Assembly: GCA_963841415.1 (NCBI GenBank)
Contig: CAWJCN010000003.1
Location: 682,001 to 746,000, forward strand
Source of the DNA: DASUAS01 sp963841415
GTDB taxonomy: Bacteria > Actinomycetota > Acidimicrobiia > IMCC26256 > DASPTH01
DNA: 64,000 nt
Direction: 5' to 3'
Shown here: one piece after another, positions 8,640-17,413 of the stretch
Layout: every line of letters begins with the position of its first letter
Numbering within the stretch: position 1 is the stretch's first letter
Program-made: the position numbers and the translations under genes
The notes under the pieces: generated by a model
The model's input: only the letters and a program-made list of their open reading frames with translations
The model's database searches: none
Told to the model about the DNA's origin: nothing

Positions 8640-9769
8640 CCGACACCGTCGTCGCCGGGATCGGCGCAACCGAGTTCTCCAAGGACTCCGGTCGCAGCAC
8701 GATGCAGCTCGCGGCCGAGGCCGCCCGAGCGGCCATCGTCGACGCCGGACTCACGCCGGCCGACATCGACGGCGTGGTCACGTTCACCGTCGACGGCAAC
8801 GACGAGCTCCAGCTGATGCGCAACCTCGGCGTCGAGGAGATCACCTGGTGGTCACGCACGCCCGGCGGCGGTGTGGGCGCGTGCGCCACCGTCCAGCACA
8901 CGGTGGCTGCGATCGCGTCCGGTCAGGCGAACGCGGTGTTGGTGTACCGCGCCTTCAACGAGCGCTCGCAGTACCGCTTCGGTCAGCCGCCGAGCGCGTC
9001 GACCGCGCCCCGGCCACTCGACTGGTACTTCACCTACGGCATCGACACGCCGGCGAAGATGTACGCGCTGTGGTTCCGCCGTTACATGCACGAGTTCGGC
9101 GCCACCAACGAGGACTTCGGCCGCTACACGGTGTCGGCCCGCCGCTACGCGGCCACGAACCCGAAGGCGTGGTTCCACGACCGCCCGATCACGCTCGACG
9201 ACCACCAGGCGTCGCGCTGGATCGTCGAGCCGGTGCTGCGGCTCTACGACTGCTGCCAGGAGAGCGACGGTGGCGTCGCGCTCGTGATCACCCGCGCCGA
9301 CCGGGCGGTCGACACGCCGCACCCCGTGCCGATCGCCGCCGTCGCCGATGCGCACCACCGTGACGCCAGCATCACCGCCAACTACTTCCACGACGACCTG
9401 GCGAGCTATCCCGAGGCGGCCGCGTGCGCGCGCCTGCTGTTCGAGTGGTCGGGGCTCACTCCGGCCGACGTCGACGTCGCCGAGATCTACGAGAACTTCA
9501 GCCCGCTCGTGTTCCTCGTGCTCGAGGCGTACGGGTTCTGCGAGCGCGGCGAGGCAGTCGGCTTCGTCGCCGACGGCAATCTCGACATCGACGGCGCGCT
9601 TCCCACGAACACGCACGGCGGCTTGCTCGGCGAGGCCTACATCCACGGGATCAACAGCATCCAGGAAGGCGTTCGTCAGGTGCGCGGCACCGCCGCCAAC
9701 CAGGTCGACCGCGTCGAGCACGTGTTGGTCAGCTCGCTCAACAGCGGGTTGCTGCTCGGACGAGCATGA
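8636..9769 (+). CDS. SCP2-type thiolase / lipid-transfer protein (possible side-chain aldolase)
   Basis: 377-residue thiolase-fold protein of the nonspecific lipid-transfer group. It has a Cys83 in GGVGACATV near the usual nucleophile position, the YENFSP motif at residue 285 and the NTHGG histidine. In the family, members either cleave 3-ketoacyl-CoA by thiolysis or, like Ltp2, perform a retro-aldol cleavage of a beta-hydroxyacyl-CoA steroid side chain. The coupled DUF35 gene upstream favours the second group, while the cysteine leaves thiolysis open. The GTG start at 8636 overlaps the DUF35 stop. Confidence 0.85.
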   Translation: MTDTVVAGIGATEFSKDSGRSTMQLAAEAARAAIVDAGLTPADIDGVVTFTVDGNDELQLMRNLGVEEITWWSRTPGGGVGACATVQHTVAAIASGQANAVLVYRAFNERSQYRFGQPPSASTAPRPLDWYFTYGIDTPAKMYALWFRRYMHEFGATNEDFGRYTVSARRYAATNPKAWFHDRPITLDDHQASRWIVEPVLRLYDCCQESDGGVALVITRADRAVDTPHPVPIAAVADAHHRDASITANYFHDDLASYPEAAACARLLFEWSGLTPADVDVAEIYENFSPLVFLVLEAYGFCERGEAVGFVADGNLDIDGALPTNTHGGLLGEAYIHGINSIQEGVRQVRGTAANQVDRVEHVLVSSLNSGLLLGRA

Positions 9770-9790
9770 CGGCGTAGCGTGCCCGCTGAT

Positions 9791-9843
9791 GGAGATGGAG
9801 CGGAGGCGTGGCTGGAGGCCGGGACGCCGTAGCGGAATCGACC
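9791..9843 (+). repeat. 53-bp intergenic element, copy 1
   Basis: This element matches 43742-43794 at 50 of 53 positions. It contains an inverted repeat: an outer GGCGT/ACGCC stem and an inner GGCT/GGCC stem around GGA. It sits between the thiolase stop and the acyl-CoA dehydrogenase start. A 20-codon Arg-rich mini-frame (ATG 9789 to the TGA at 9849-9851) runs through it and ends on top of the dehydrogenase start. It may be a mobile repeat, an RNA control element or a leader peptide; the sequence alone does not decide. Confidence 0.75.
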
Positions 9844-9850
9844 CGGTGTG

Positions 9851-11134
9851 ATGGAGAGCAGGGGGAAGCTCGAGGTCGACGCGTCGACGCCGCTCGACGA
9901 GTGCGTGGCGCGCACGGAGGCCTGGGTGGAGACGAACGTCCCCGTCGCCTGGCGCGAGGCGGCGGCGCGCGGCGGCAACACCGCGATCCGGGAGGTGCGC
10001 GGGCGCGCCGAGTACGAGGCGTGGTACCCGCTGTTCGGCGCGTCGGGATTGGTGATGCCGACGTGGGCGCCGGAGTACGGAGGCCTGGGAGTCACCCCGG
10101 AGGCGGCGACCGCGATGCGCGCGGTGCTCACGCCGTACAACTTGCGGGCGCTGAACCCCCTGGGGTTGAACAACACCGCGGCGGCGTTGTTCGCGTACGG
10201 CACCGAGGACCAGAAGCGGCGCTTCCTCGGCCCGATCGTGCGCAACGAAGAGAAGTGGTGCCAGCTGTTCAGCGAACCGGGCGCCGGCTCCGATCTCGCC
10301 TCGCTGGCGACCCGGGCGGTGCTCGACGGCGACGAGTGGATCGTGACCGGCCAGAAGGTGTGGACCACCTGGGGCGCCGACGCCGACTTCGCGATCCTGC
10401 TCGCCCGCACCGATCCCAGCCGGCCCAAGAACAAGGGCATCACCTACTTCCTGATCGACATGCACGGGCCGGGTGTCGACGTGCGCCCGCTGCGGCACAT
10501 CAGCGGCGAGGTCGAGTTCAACGAGGTGTTCCTCGACCAGGCGCGCGTCCCCGACTTCCAACGGCTCGGTGACGTGAACGACGGCTGGCGGGTGGCGGGC
10601 GCCACGTTGTCGAGCGAGCGGCAGATGGTCGCCGGTGCGGGTTCGGGCGGGAGCGGCCGGGTCGGCGGATCGGGCGTCGACCGTCTGCTGAAGCTCGCCC
10701 GGATGCGCGGGATCGCGGGCGATCCGCACGTGCGTCAGCGGCTCGCCGCGTTGTGGAGCGAGGAGCGCATCCGGGCCTGGACGAACCAGCGGGTGGCGTC
10801 GAACCTCGCGGCGGGCCAGACGCCGGGCCCGGCGGCGTCGATCGGCAAGGTGCACCAGGCCGGGCTGAACCAGCGCGTCCAGCTCGCCGCGGTCGACCTC
10901 CTCGGTCTCGACGCGCTGGCGTGGGAAGCCGACGGAGGAGCGCCCGAGAACAGCGACGCCTACTACGCGTCGTTGCCGTTCGAGGTGAGCGGGATGTTGC
11001 GCAGCCGCGCCAACACCATCGAGGGCGGCACCACCGAGATCAACAAGAACGTCCTCGGCGAGCGGGTGCTCGGCCTGCCGCGCGAACCTGACTCCTGGCT
11101 GGGCAAGCCGTGGAGCGAGATCCCGCGCTCCTGA
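9851..11134 (+). CDS. acyl-CoA dehydrogenase
   Basis: FAD-dependent dehydrogenase of 427 residues that would introduce an alpha,beta double bond into an acyl-CoA. Family landmarks are the substrate/FAD loop FSEPGAGSDLASLATRA, the following VTGQKVWTTWG strand, and the C-terminal IEGGTTEINKNVLGERVLGLPRE signature. Either GTG 9848 or ATG 9851 can start it; ATG is preferred. The start overlaps a mini-frame through the 53-bp repeat just upstream. It is followed after 10 bases by an acyl-CoA synthetase gene, so the two probably form one operon with the upstream DUF35/thiolase pair. Length and motifs are those of the FadE17/FadE26-like branch of actinobacterial enzymes. Confidence 0.9.
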   Translation: MESRGKLEVDASTPLDECVARTEAWVETNVPVAWREAAARGGNTAIREVRGRAEYEAWYPLFGASGLVMPTWAPEYGGLGVTPEAATAMRAVLTPYNLRALNPLGLNNTAAALFAYGTEDQKRRFLGPIVRNEEKWCQLFSEPGAGSDLASLATRAVLDGDEWIVTGQKVWTTWGADADFAILLARTDPSRPKNKGITYFLIDMHGPGVDVRPLRHISGEVEFNEVFLDQARVPDFQRLGDVNDGWRVAGATLSSERQMVAGAGSGGSGRVGGSGVDRLLKLARMRGIAGDPHVRQRLAALWSEERIRAWTNQRVASNLAAGQTPGPAASIGKVHQAGLNQRVQLAAVDLLGLDALAWEADGGAPENSDAYYASLPFEVSGMLRSRANTIEGGTTEINKNVLGERVLGLPREPDSWLGKPWSEIPRS

Positions 11135-11144
11135 GGGAGCACCG

Positions 11145-12713
11145 ATGAACGACCTGATCGCGAGCGCTGCGGCGCGGAGCCGGGCGCGCGCCGAGCGGTT
11201 CCACGCCGAAGGGCTTTGGCGGACCGAGCCGATCGATCTGGTGCGCGACGCGGCCACGCGCAACCCGGAGCGCACCGCACTGGCAGAACGAGGGCGTTCG
11301 CTCACGTACCGCGAGCTCGATGCCGCGGTCGACGGCGCGGTGGCACGTTTGCAGTCCGACGGCGTCGTTCCCGGTGCTCCTGTCTTGTTCGTCGCCGGCA
11401 ACGACATCGAGTCGATCGTCGCGCTCCACGGCGCGGTCGCCGCCGGCGCGCTGACGATGGTGGTGCCGCCCAGCGCCGGAGATGCCCAGCTGCGCGACAT
11501 CGTCGCGATGACGGCGCCGGTGCTCACCATCGCGCCCGCCGACGTGCTGCCGGCGGCGGGCACCGACGGCGGTCCGACGCGTTGGCGTCCGGTCCACGGG
11601 TTCGGTGGCGAGCCGTCGACGCGCCAGGCGCCGCGCGCGCCGCGCGACCCCGACGAGCCGTCGATGGTCATCTTCACGTCGGGAACCACCGCGCGTCCCA
11701 AGGGCGTCGTGCACTCGTTGAACACCATCGCGATGGCGAGTCGCAACTATGTCGCCGCCGCTGGGCTCACGCCCGACGACAACCTGTTCGTGATCAGTCC
11801 GTTGGCGTCGGTGACCGGCATGATGCAGGCGATCGCGGTGGCGCCGCTGGCGGGCGCGCAGCTCACGATCGAGCGTCGCTTCGACGACCACGCGACGTTC
11901 GACCTCCTGCTGGAGACGGGCGGCACCTTCTTCGGCGGTCCCGACGTGCTCCTCGACCGCGTGCTCGCGGAGGCTGCACGCCGCGGTGTCGGCGAGATCC
12001 CGCTCCGCTTGGTGTACCTCGGCGGCTCGATGCTCGACCCGCGGATCTTGCGTCGCGCCGAGCGCGAGTACGGGATCACGGTGCTGCGCGCGTACGGATC
12101 CTCGGAGGCACCGCTGAGCACCTCGGGGTCCTTTGACGACGCCGAAGCGACCCGCCTCGGCGACGATGGCCGGCCGCTTGCCGGGGTCGAGATCGCGATC
12201 GGGTCCGAGGCCGACCCGGCCGAGTGCCGCATCCGCGGCGCGCACCTCTGCCTCGGATACGTCGACGCCGAGGACGACGCGCGCGCGTTCGACGCCGACG
12301 GCTGGTTCCTCACCGGCGATCTCGGTGAGCTCCACGACGGGCGATTGCGGATCTCCGGGCGCATCAAGGACGTAGTCATCCGCAACGGCATGAAGATCCC
12401 GATCACGGAAGTCGACGGGCTCGTCGGTGCGCTGCCCGGTGTGATCCAGTGCGCGGGTTACGGCGTCGTCGACGACGCGACCGGTGAACGCCTCGCCATG
12501 GCGGTCCGGCTGCAGCCCGGTGCGGAGCTGGCGTTCGACGGGATGGTCGAAGCACTCGCCGGCGCGGGGACTGCGAAGTGGAAGATCCCCGAGGAGCTCG
12601 TGTACTGGGACGATCGGTTCCCCGAGACCCCGTCGGGCAAGGTGCAGCGTGCCCAGCTCGAAGCCGAGGGAGTGCGACGGCGACGCTCGGTGGCCGCCCG
12701 TCTCCTGCGCTGA
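11145..12713 (+). CDS. AMP-binding acyl-CoA synthetase
   Basis: ATP-dependent acid:CoA ligase of 522 residues. The adenylation P-loop is FTSGTTARPKG at about 176-186, the A5 segment is YGSSEAPLS, the hinge region reads GWFLTGDLGELHDGRLRISGR, and the C-terminal catalytic lysine lies in PSGKVQR near residue 500. It should activate a carboxylic acid intermediate to its CoA thioester through an acyl-AMP. It lies 10 bases after an acyl-CoA dehydrogenase and upstream of a TetR regulator, consistent with a beta-oxidation-type operon. The substrate cannot be read from the sequence. Confidence 0.9.
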   Translation: MNDLIASAAARSRARAERFHAEGLWRTEPIDLVRDAATRNPERTALAERGRSLTYRELDAAVDGAVARLQSDGVVPGAPVLFVAGNDIESIVALHGAVAAGALTMVVPPSAGDAQLRDIVAMTAPVLTIAPADVLPAAGTDGGPTRWRPVHGFGGEPSTRQAPRAPRDPDEPSMVIFTSGTTARPKGVVHSLNTIAMASRNYVAAAGLTPDDNLFVISPLASVTGMMQAIAVAPLAGAQLTIERRFDDHATFDLLLETGGTFFGGPDVLLDRVLAEAARRGVGEIPLRLVYLGGSMLDPRILRRAEREYGITVLRAYGSSEAPLSTSGSFDDAEATRLGDDGRPLAGVEIAIGSEADPAECRIRGAHLCLGYVDAEDDARAFDADGWFLTGDLGELHDGRLRISGRIKDVVIRNGMKIPITEVDGLVGALPGVIQCAGYGVVDDATGERLAMAVRLQPGAELAFDGMVEALAGAGTAKWKIPEELVYWDDRFPETPSGKVQRAQLEAEGVRRRRSVAARLLR

Positions 12714-12832
12714 CGCCGTTCACCCGGATCACGAGCCACGACCGCCTCGGGGCCGGTGCGCCCGACGGTCGCTACAGTGACCCCTTCTCGACTGTGTGCG
12801 CCGCGCGGCGGCATGGAGCAGGATGAGGGGCG

Positions 12833-13510
12833 ATGGCGAAGACCGCAGCCCAGGACGTAACGGATGTGTTCCTCACCGAGCGTGAGCAACTCAGCGGGTG
12901 GCAGCAGCGCTCACTGGACCGCTCGTTGGTGGCCGCGAAGCGCCGCGCTCTCGACAAGAGCACGGGCTTCGTACGGGCCGCGATGGAACTGCTCGACGAG
13001 ACCGGTGCGCTGACCTTCACGGTCCAGGACGTCGTCGACCGGTCGAAGCTCTCGCTGCGCAGCTTCTACCAGTCGTTCGCCAGCAAGGACGACCTCCTCC
13101 TTGCGCTGTTCGAGGAGTACGTCGTGCTCTCCACCGCGTGGCAAGAGAAGCTGATGCGCGAGCACGACGACCCGATCGAGCAGATCCGGGTGTTCCTCAC
13201 CAGCCTCTGGGCGGGCAAGCTCAAGCCCGATGTGACCGTCGCGCTGGCGGTGTTTCACGTCACGCTCGCGGCCACGCGACCGGCCGACCTCGCCCACACG
13301 CTGGAGCCGCAACTCGCGGTCCTGCTCGTCGCCATCGAGCGCGGCGTGGAAACCGGCCAGGTTCGCAGCGACATCGACAGCTTCCGCCTGGCCGAGATCC
13401 TCCTCCACACCGGTAACGCCGCGGTGCAGACCACGATCCTCCAGACCGCGTCGGAGTCGCCTGACGACGTGTGGGCGTTCTGCCTGGGCGCGCTCCGCCC
13501 GCCGTGTTGA
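12833..13510 (+). CDS. TetR family transcriptional regulator
   Basis: 225-residue one-component regulator. After an unusually long 45-residue N-terminal extension, the DNA-binding domain is seen with the helix-turn-helix FTVQDVVDRSKLSLRSFYQS followed by KDDLLLALFEEY. The C-terminal ligand domain is helical and undefined. It is placed between two acyl-CoA synthetase genes, seven bases before the second, so it probably controls this operon in response to an acyl-CoA or steroid-like ligand, as related TetR proteins do. The 119 bases upstream should contain its promoter; I saw no clear palindrome there. Confidence 0.87.
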   Translation: MAKTAAQDVTDVFLTEREQLSGWQQRSLDRSLVAAKRRALDKSTGFVRAAMELLDETGALTFTVQDVVDRSKLSLRSFYQSFASKDDLLLALFEEYVVLSTAWQEKLMREHDDPIEQIRVFLTSLWAGKLKPDVTVALAVFHVTLAATRPADLAHTLEPQLAVLLVAIERGVETGQVRSDIDSFRLAEILLHTGNAAVQTTILQTASESPDDVWAFCLGALRPPC

Positions 13511-13517
13511 CCACCCC

Positions 13518-15038
13518 GTGAGCGTGAGCGAGCTTCCCCGGATCGCGAGCACGACGCTCGGCGACCTGTTCGAGGAGATCGGGACGCGGGAGCCCGATGC
13601 GCTCGCGTACGTCGCGGGCGAGCAACGACTCACCTACGGTCAGTGGCTCGCCGGTGCCGACTCGCTCGCGGCGGAGCTCCGCGGTCGCGGCGTCGCGCCT
13701 GGCGACGTCGTCGCGTTCTGGCTGTCGTCGTGCATCGACTACGCCGTCGCCTACGCCGCGTGCACGCGCCTCGGCGCGGTGGCGACCGGCATCAACACGC
13801 GTCTGGGTCCAGCTGAGGTGAGTGCCATCCTCAACCGGTGCGAGCCGGTCGCATTGCTGCACGAAGGCACATCGTTCGCGCTGCCGGGGGACGCGCCCAC
13901 GCCGAAGGTCATGATGCCGCGGGCCGAGGTCGCGGCGGCGTGGCACGCCGGCACCGAGCTCACCGACCGGCCCCATCGCGATCCCGGCGACCCCGTCTGC
14001 ATCGTGTGGACCAGCGGCACGACCGGTCTCCCCAAGGGCGCGTGGTTCGACCACCGGGCGCTCGAGGCGTCGGCCCGTCTGAGCGACATCCTGAGCGCCT
14101 ACCACGACGTACGCCTGATGCCGGTGCCGTTCCCGCACGCCGGCTACATGAACAAGCTCTGGGACCAGGTCGAATTCGTGATCAACTCGGTGCTCACCGA
14201 CACGCCGTGGACGGTCGAGTCGATGCTCGACAACATGGTGCGCGATCACGTGACCGTCGGTCAGGGCGTGCCCACGCAGTGGGCCAAGTTCGTCGATCTC
14301 CCGCAGCTCGCTGACGCCGACCTCTCGTCGCTGCGCGTGGCGTCGACGGGTTCGGCGCCGGTCACGCCCGAGCTCGCCGAGAAGATGCGCACCCGTCTCG
14401 GGTGCCCGATCGTGGTGCGGTACACGTGCACCGAGTCGTCGTCGGTCACCGGCACGCGACCCGACGACCCACCGGAGGTGCTGTTGCACACGGTGGGTCG
14501 GCCACAGGAAGGCGTCGAGCTCGTGCTGGTCGACGACGGCGGCGCCGAGGTGCCCGACGGTGAAGTCGGCGTCGTCACCTTGCGTTCACCGTGCAGCATG
14601 CGCGGCTACTGGAACGACCCCGAGCGCACGGCCGACGCGCTGTCGCCCGAGGGGTGGATCACCACCAGCGACCTCGGGCGGCTGCGCGACGACGGCAACC
14701 TCGTGCTGTGCGGTCGTACGAGCGAGATGTACATCCGCGGCGGCTTCAACGTGCACCCGCTCGAGGTCGAGCGCGTGGTCGCCGACCACCCGAAGGTGCT
14801 GCGGGTGGCCATCGTCGGCACGCCCGCGCCGACCATCGGCGAGATCGGCGTGGCGTTCGTGGAGCCCGTCGACCCGGTCGATCCGCCCACCCTCGACGAG
14901 GTGCGCGCGTTCGTCGGCGAGCGGCTCGCCGACTACAAGCGGCCCGACCGGCTCGAGGTCGTCGATCAGCTGCCGATGACGGCGATGCTCAAGATCGACA
15001 AGCGGGTGCTGCAGGACCGGCTCGTTCAGGCCGGCTAG
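13518..15038 (+). CDS. AMP-binding acyl-CoA synthetase
   Basis: 506-residue acid:CoA ligase, second of the block. Motifs: VWTSGTTGLPKGAW (P-loop, about 160-173), YTCTESSSVTG (A5), GWITTSDLGRLRDDGNLVLCGR (hinge) and the C-terminal YKRPDRLEVVDQLPMTAMLKIDK, where the last lysine is catalytic. It starts at GTG 13518, seven bases after the TetR stop. It differs clearly from the synthetase encoded at 11145-12713, so the pair probably acts on different chain lengths or on different intermediates of one pathway. Confidence 0.9.
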   Translation: MSVSELPRIASTTLGDLFEEIGTREPDALAYVAGEQRLTYGQWLAGADSLAAELRGRGVAPGDVVAFWLSSCIDYAVAYAACTRLGAVATGINTRLGPAEVSAILNRCEPVALLHEGTSFALPGDAPTPKVMMPRAEVAAAWHAGTELTDRPHRDPGDPVCIVWTSGTTGLPKGAWFDHRALEASARLSDILSAYHDVRLMPVPFPHAGYMNKLWDQVEFVINSVLTDTPWTVESMLDNMVRDHVTVGQGVPTQWAKFVDLPQLADADLSSLRVASTGSAPVTPELAEKMRTRLGCPIVVRYTCTESSSVTGTRPDDPPEVLLHTVGRPQEGVELVLVDDGGAEVPDGEVGVVTLRSPCSMRGYWNDPERTADALSPEGWITTSDLGRLRDDGNLVLCGRTSEMYIRGGFNVHPLEVERVVADHPKVLRVAIVGTPAPTIGEIGVAFVEPVDPVDPPTLDEVRAFVGERLADYKRPDRLEVVDQLPMTAMLKIDKRVLQDRLVQAG

Positions 15039-15141
15039 CGCCGCGTCCGGCCCGATTGCCCCGTCCTCCAACGGCACCTCGGCCACGCGTGTCGCGGTGC
15101 GATCATGGTCCGATCCGTCCCCGATCGCGACAGGAGATGCC

Positions 15142-15501
15142 ATGACGACCACGCACGACCTGCTGCGCCTGGAGCGCGCCGGGTGGGAGGCACTCTCCAC
15201 CAGTGGAGAAGCAGCGGTGGCCTTCTACAGCGATGTTCTTGCGACGCAGGTCCTGATGGTGCTTCCCGGCGGCATGGTGCTCGACGACCGTGACCAGGTC
15301 ATCGACTCGATGAGCGGCGCACCATGGGAGAGCTTCGAACTCTCGGGGGAACGCGTGCAGGAACTTGCCGCCGACTGCGCGGTGATCGTGTACCGGGCGT
15401 CTGCACGTCGGGGAGACCGCGAGTACCGCGCCGTGTTCAACAGCACGTACGTGTTCGAAGACGGCGCCTGGCGATTGGCGCTGCATCAACAGACCCCGTG
15501 A
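15142..15501 (+). CDS. SnoaL/DUF4440-like NTF2-fold protein
   Basis: 119-residue small alpha+beta protein. The pattern FYSDVLATQVLMVLPGGMVL, then YRASARRGDREYRAVFNSTYVF and a final WRLALHQQTP, is typical of DUF4440/SnoaL-like proteins, a fold used by diverse small enzymes and ligand-binding proteins. The ATG at 15142 follows a good AGGAG at 15132-15136. It stands alone after the synthetase gene and faces convergently oriented small genes. No specific function can be assigned. Confidence 0.75.
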   Translation: MTTTHDLLRLERAGWEALSTSGEAAVAFYSDVLATQVLMVLPGGMVLDDRDQVIDSMSGAPWESFELSGERVQELAADCAVIVYRASARRGDREYRAVFNSTYVFEDGAWRLALHQQTP

Positions 15502-15532
15502 TCGACGACCATCCCCGAACGCCTGGTTGTCG

Positions 15533-15835
15533 TCAGACGTGAAAGAGCTCGCGGAGGACGTCAGCGCCAGCGGGATCGGACGCCGTCGCTCGGAGCACAA
15601 GTGCACCCTGCGCCCTCGAGAGATCCCACCCGGCCCACGCGCAGCATCTTCGTTCCGCGGCGACGAGATCCGCGAGCGCTCGGCCGGCGCGCTCGGCGAA
15701 GTGGATCTCGACGCCGTTCGGGATCCGCGCTCGATCGATCGCAACGTCGTCGATGAGCAACTTCCATTGATCAAGCCGATCTGCGTAGGCGTCGCCCACG
15801 AGCGAGCACACGATGGGGATCTTTGCCACGCTCAC
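15533..15835 (-). CDS. small hypothetical protein with paired cysteines
   Basis: 100-residue protein starting at GTG 15835. It contains a helical stretch ending in ERRCCAWAGWDL and a C-terminal strand-helix ALVLRATASDPAGADVLREL. This double-Cys arrangement resembles short domains found alone or appended to MerR/ArsR-type proteins, but I cannot name the family with confidence. A metal- or redox-linked role is conceivable. It lies on the minus strand downstream of the SnoaL-like gene at 15923-16375. Confidence 0.55.
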   Translation of the reverse strand: MSVAKIPIVCSLVGDAYADRLDQWKLLIDDVAIDRARIPNGVEIHFAERAGRALADLVAAERRCCAWAGWDLSRAQGALVLRATASDPAGADVLRELFHV

Positions 15836-15922
15836 AGGGTAGGACCGGCACCTGCCTCCAATCGCCGGTGCGGTGACTGCGATGAACGTCCGACGCCGCG
15901 GGAACTCGCTCGCAGCGACGCG

Positions 15923-16375
15923 TCAGCCTCGGGCCAACTCGGCGAGCTGAGCGAGGGCGATCGGGTGGACCAGCGGATCGGCGTGGCGATGCACGAGATG
16001 CCACACGGCATCCTCCCGTCGAAAGACCAGCGTTGCTCGCAACGACCAGTCCTGCGCCGGATACCCACCAACCTCGCCGTGCTGACGCTCCACGACGACG
16101 AGGACGGCAAGATTCCCCGACGCGTACGTGTGGACCACTTCGAGGGTGCACTCACCTCCCCGGAAGAAGTCCTCCAGCGCGGCGATACGCTCTTCGGTCG
16201 CGACTGACTCACGCGTCGTCTCGCCCCCGAACGGATCCATGAGCGTGAAGTCGTCGGCGTGCTTCATCAGCTCGAAGTAACGCCTCACATCGCCGCCGAT
16301 GTACGCCGAAGCCGCGTCGCGCATCACCTCGACGAGCTCGTCGATGTCGGCCTGGGTCACCTGCTCCTCTGGCAT
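15923..16375 (-). CDS. SnoaL-like (DUF4440) protein
   Basis: 150-residue NTF2-fold protein. The first helix (MRDAASAYIGGDVRRYFEL) is followed by DFTLMDPFGGET, and the sheet ends in LRATLVFRREDAVWHLVHRH. This is the common layout of ketosteroid-isomerase-like and DUF4440 proteins. The start ATG 16375 is preceded by GGGGGGA, which favours it over the longer frame beginning 27 codons upstream. Its function is unknown; the histidine-rich C-terminal strand may line a small pocket. Confidence 0.74.
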   Translation of the reverse strand: MPEEQVTQADIDELVEVMRDAASAYIGGDVRRYFELMKHADDFTLMDPFGGETTRESVATEERIAALEDFFRGGECTLEVVHTYASGNLAVLVVVERQHGEVGGYPAQDWSLRATLVFRREDAVWHLVHRHADPLVHPIALAQLAELARG

Positions 16376-16465
16376 GATCCCCCGTTCCCGGACAAGGTAG
16401 AGGCCCACCCCTGCGACACCCGCGCGGAGCGAAGTATCCCAGATCGCCGAATACACGGCTGGCGG

Positions 16466-17131
16466 TCAGGCGGTCGGGCGCACGTCGCTGAAGACGAAGC
16501 CGTCGCGTTCGAGGGGCGGACCGGTGACGACGGGGATCGGCGCGCGGAATCCTGGGCCGTCCCACACGAACGTGTGGAATTCCCCGTTCTCACCGCAGGG
16601 ATCGGCTCCCGATGGCAGGTCCGCGAGAAGTTCCTCGTCCCAGGGTCGTCCGGCGAGCTCGGCAGGGACCTGCGCGGGATCGACGCAGGTGACCACCGCT
16701 TTGACGCCCGCGTCGAGCATCTCGCCGGCGAGGACGTCGGTGGGACGGTCCCAGAGTGGAAAACGCGCGCCCATGCCCGTCTCGGCGAGCGCCTGCTCGC
16801 GGTACGCGCGGATGTCTGCGAGGAAGAGATCACCGAAGACGATCTGGTCGACTCCAGCATCCCGAGCCTCTGCAAGTGCACCGCGCATCGCGTCCTCGTA
16901 GCGGTCGTTGGGGCACGGCGACGGCAGCTGGACGAGATGCAGTTGCAATCCGAGTCGTTCAGCTTGCGTGGCCACGAGGGCTCGACGCACCGCGTGCATC
17001 GATACGCGATCCGCCGATGCATTCATCGTGACGAGGAGACCGACGACGTCCACGTCGCGTTCCTGTCGCACCGCAGCGAGTGCGAACGCACTGTCCTTGC
17101 CGCTGCTCCAACTCATCCAGGCCCGGCTCAC
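16466..17131 (-). CDS. PP-loop ATP-binding protein, diphthine-ammonia-ligase-like (DUF71)
   Basis: ATP-pyrophosphatase fold protein of about 221 residues. The PP-loop SWSSGKDSAFAL sits within the first 20 residues, followed by the MHAVRRALVATQAE and DQIVFGDLFLADIRAYRE segments conserved in the DUF71 family. The eukaryotic relatives amidate diphthine; bacterial members have unknown substrates. The start could be GTG 17131 or ATG 17116. It is the first gene of a minus-strand trio of small genes, with no clear functional link to them. Confidence 0.8.
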   Translation of the reverse strand: MSRAWMSWSSGKDSAFALAAVRQERDVDVVGLLVTMNASADRVSMHAVRRALVATQAERLGLQLHLVQLPSPCPNDRYEDAMRGALAEARDAGVDQIVFGDLFLADIRAYREQALAETGMGARFPLWDRPTDVLAGEMLDAGVKAVVTCVDPAQVPAELAGRPWDEELLADLPSGADPCGENGEFHTFVWDGPGFRAPIPVVTGPPLERDGFVFSDVRPTA

Positions 17132-17413
17132 GGCACGATCCAAGCTGAGATCTGGACACTGCCCACGGGCCGAGCGTACCGACGCGCGCACTCTGCCCCC
17201 GAACATTCAACGCCGGCTGAGCCGCATTCGCGACGCGGCCGAGCGGCTCTTGGAGCGCCCAGGCCGAGGTCCACGAAGTGACCGGGCTTCGCGGACGCGA
17301 CGGGCTCTCGTGATGGCTCGGTCCTCGTCGTGGAGGACGCGGCGCGGCAGAGTGGTCCCACCCAGTTCCTCCTGTCGGTGGATGGACCGGCAACGACGCG
17401 AAGTGAGGCGTCC

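Noticed and set aside
8852..11746. 964-codon open frame on the minus strand
   Set aside because: It is antisense to the thiolase and the acyl-CoA dehydrogenase, is rich in Arg, His and Ala repeats and has no recognisable domain; high-GC DNA produces such shadows.
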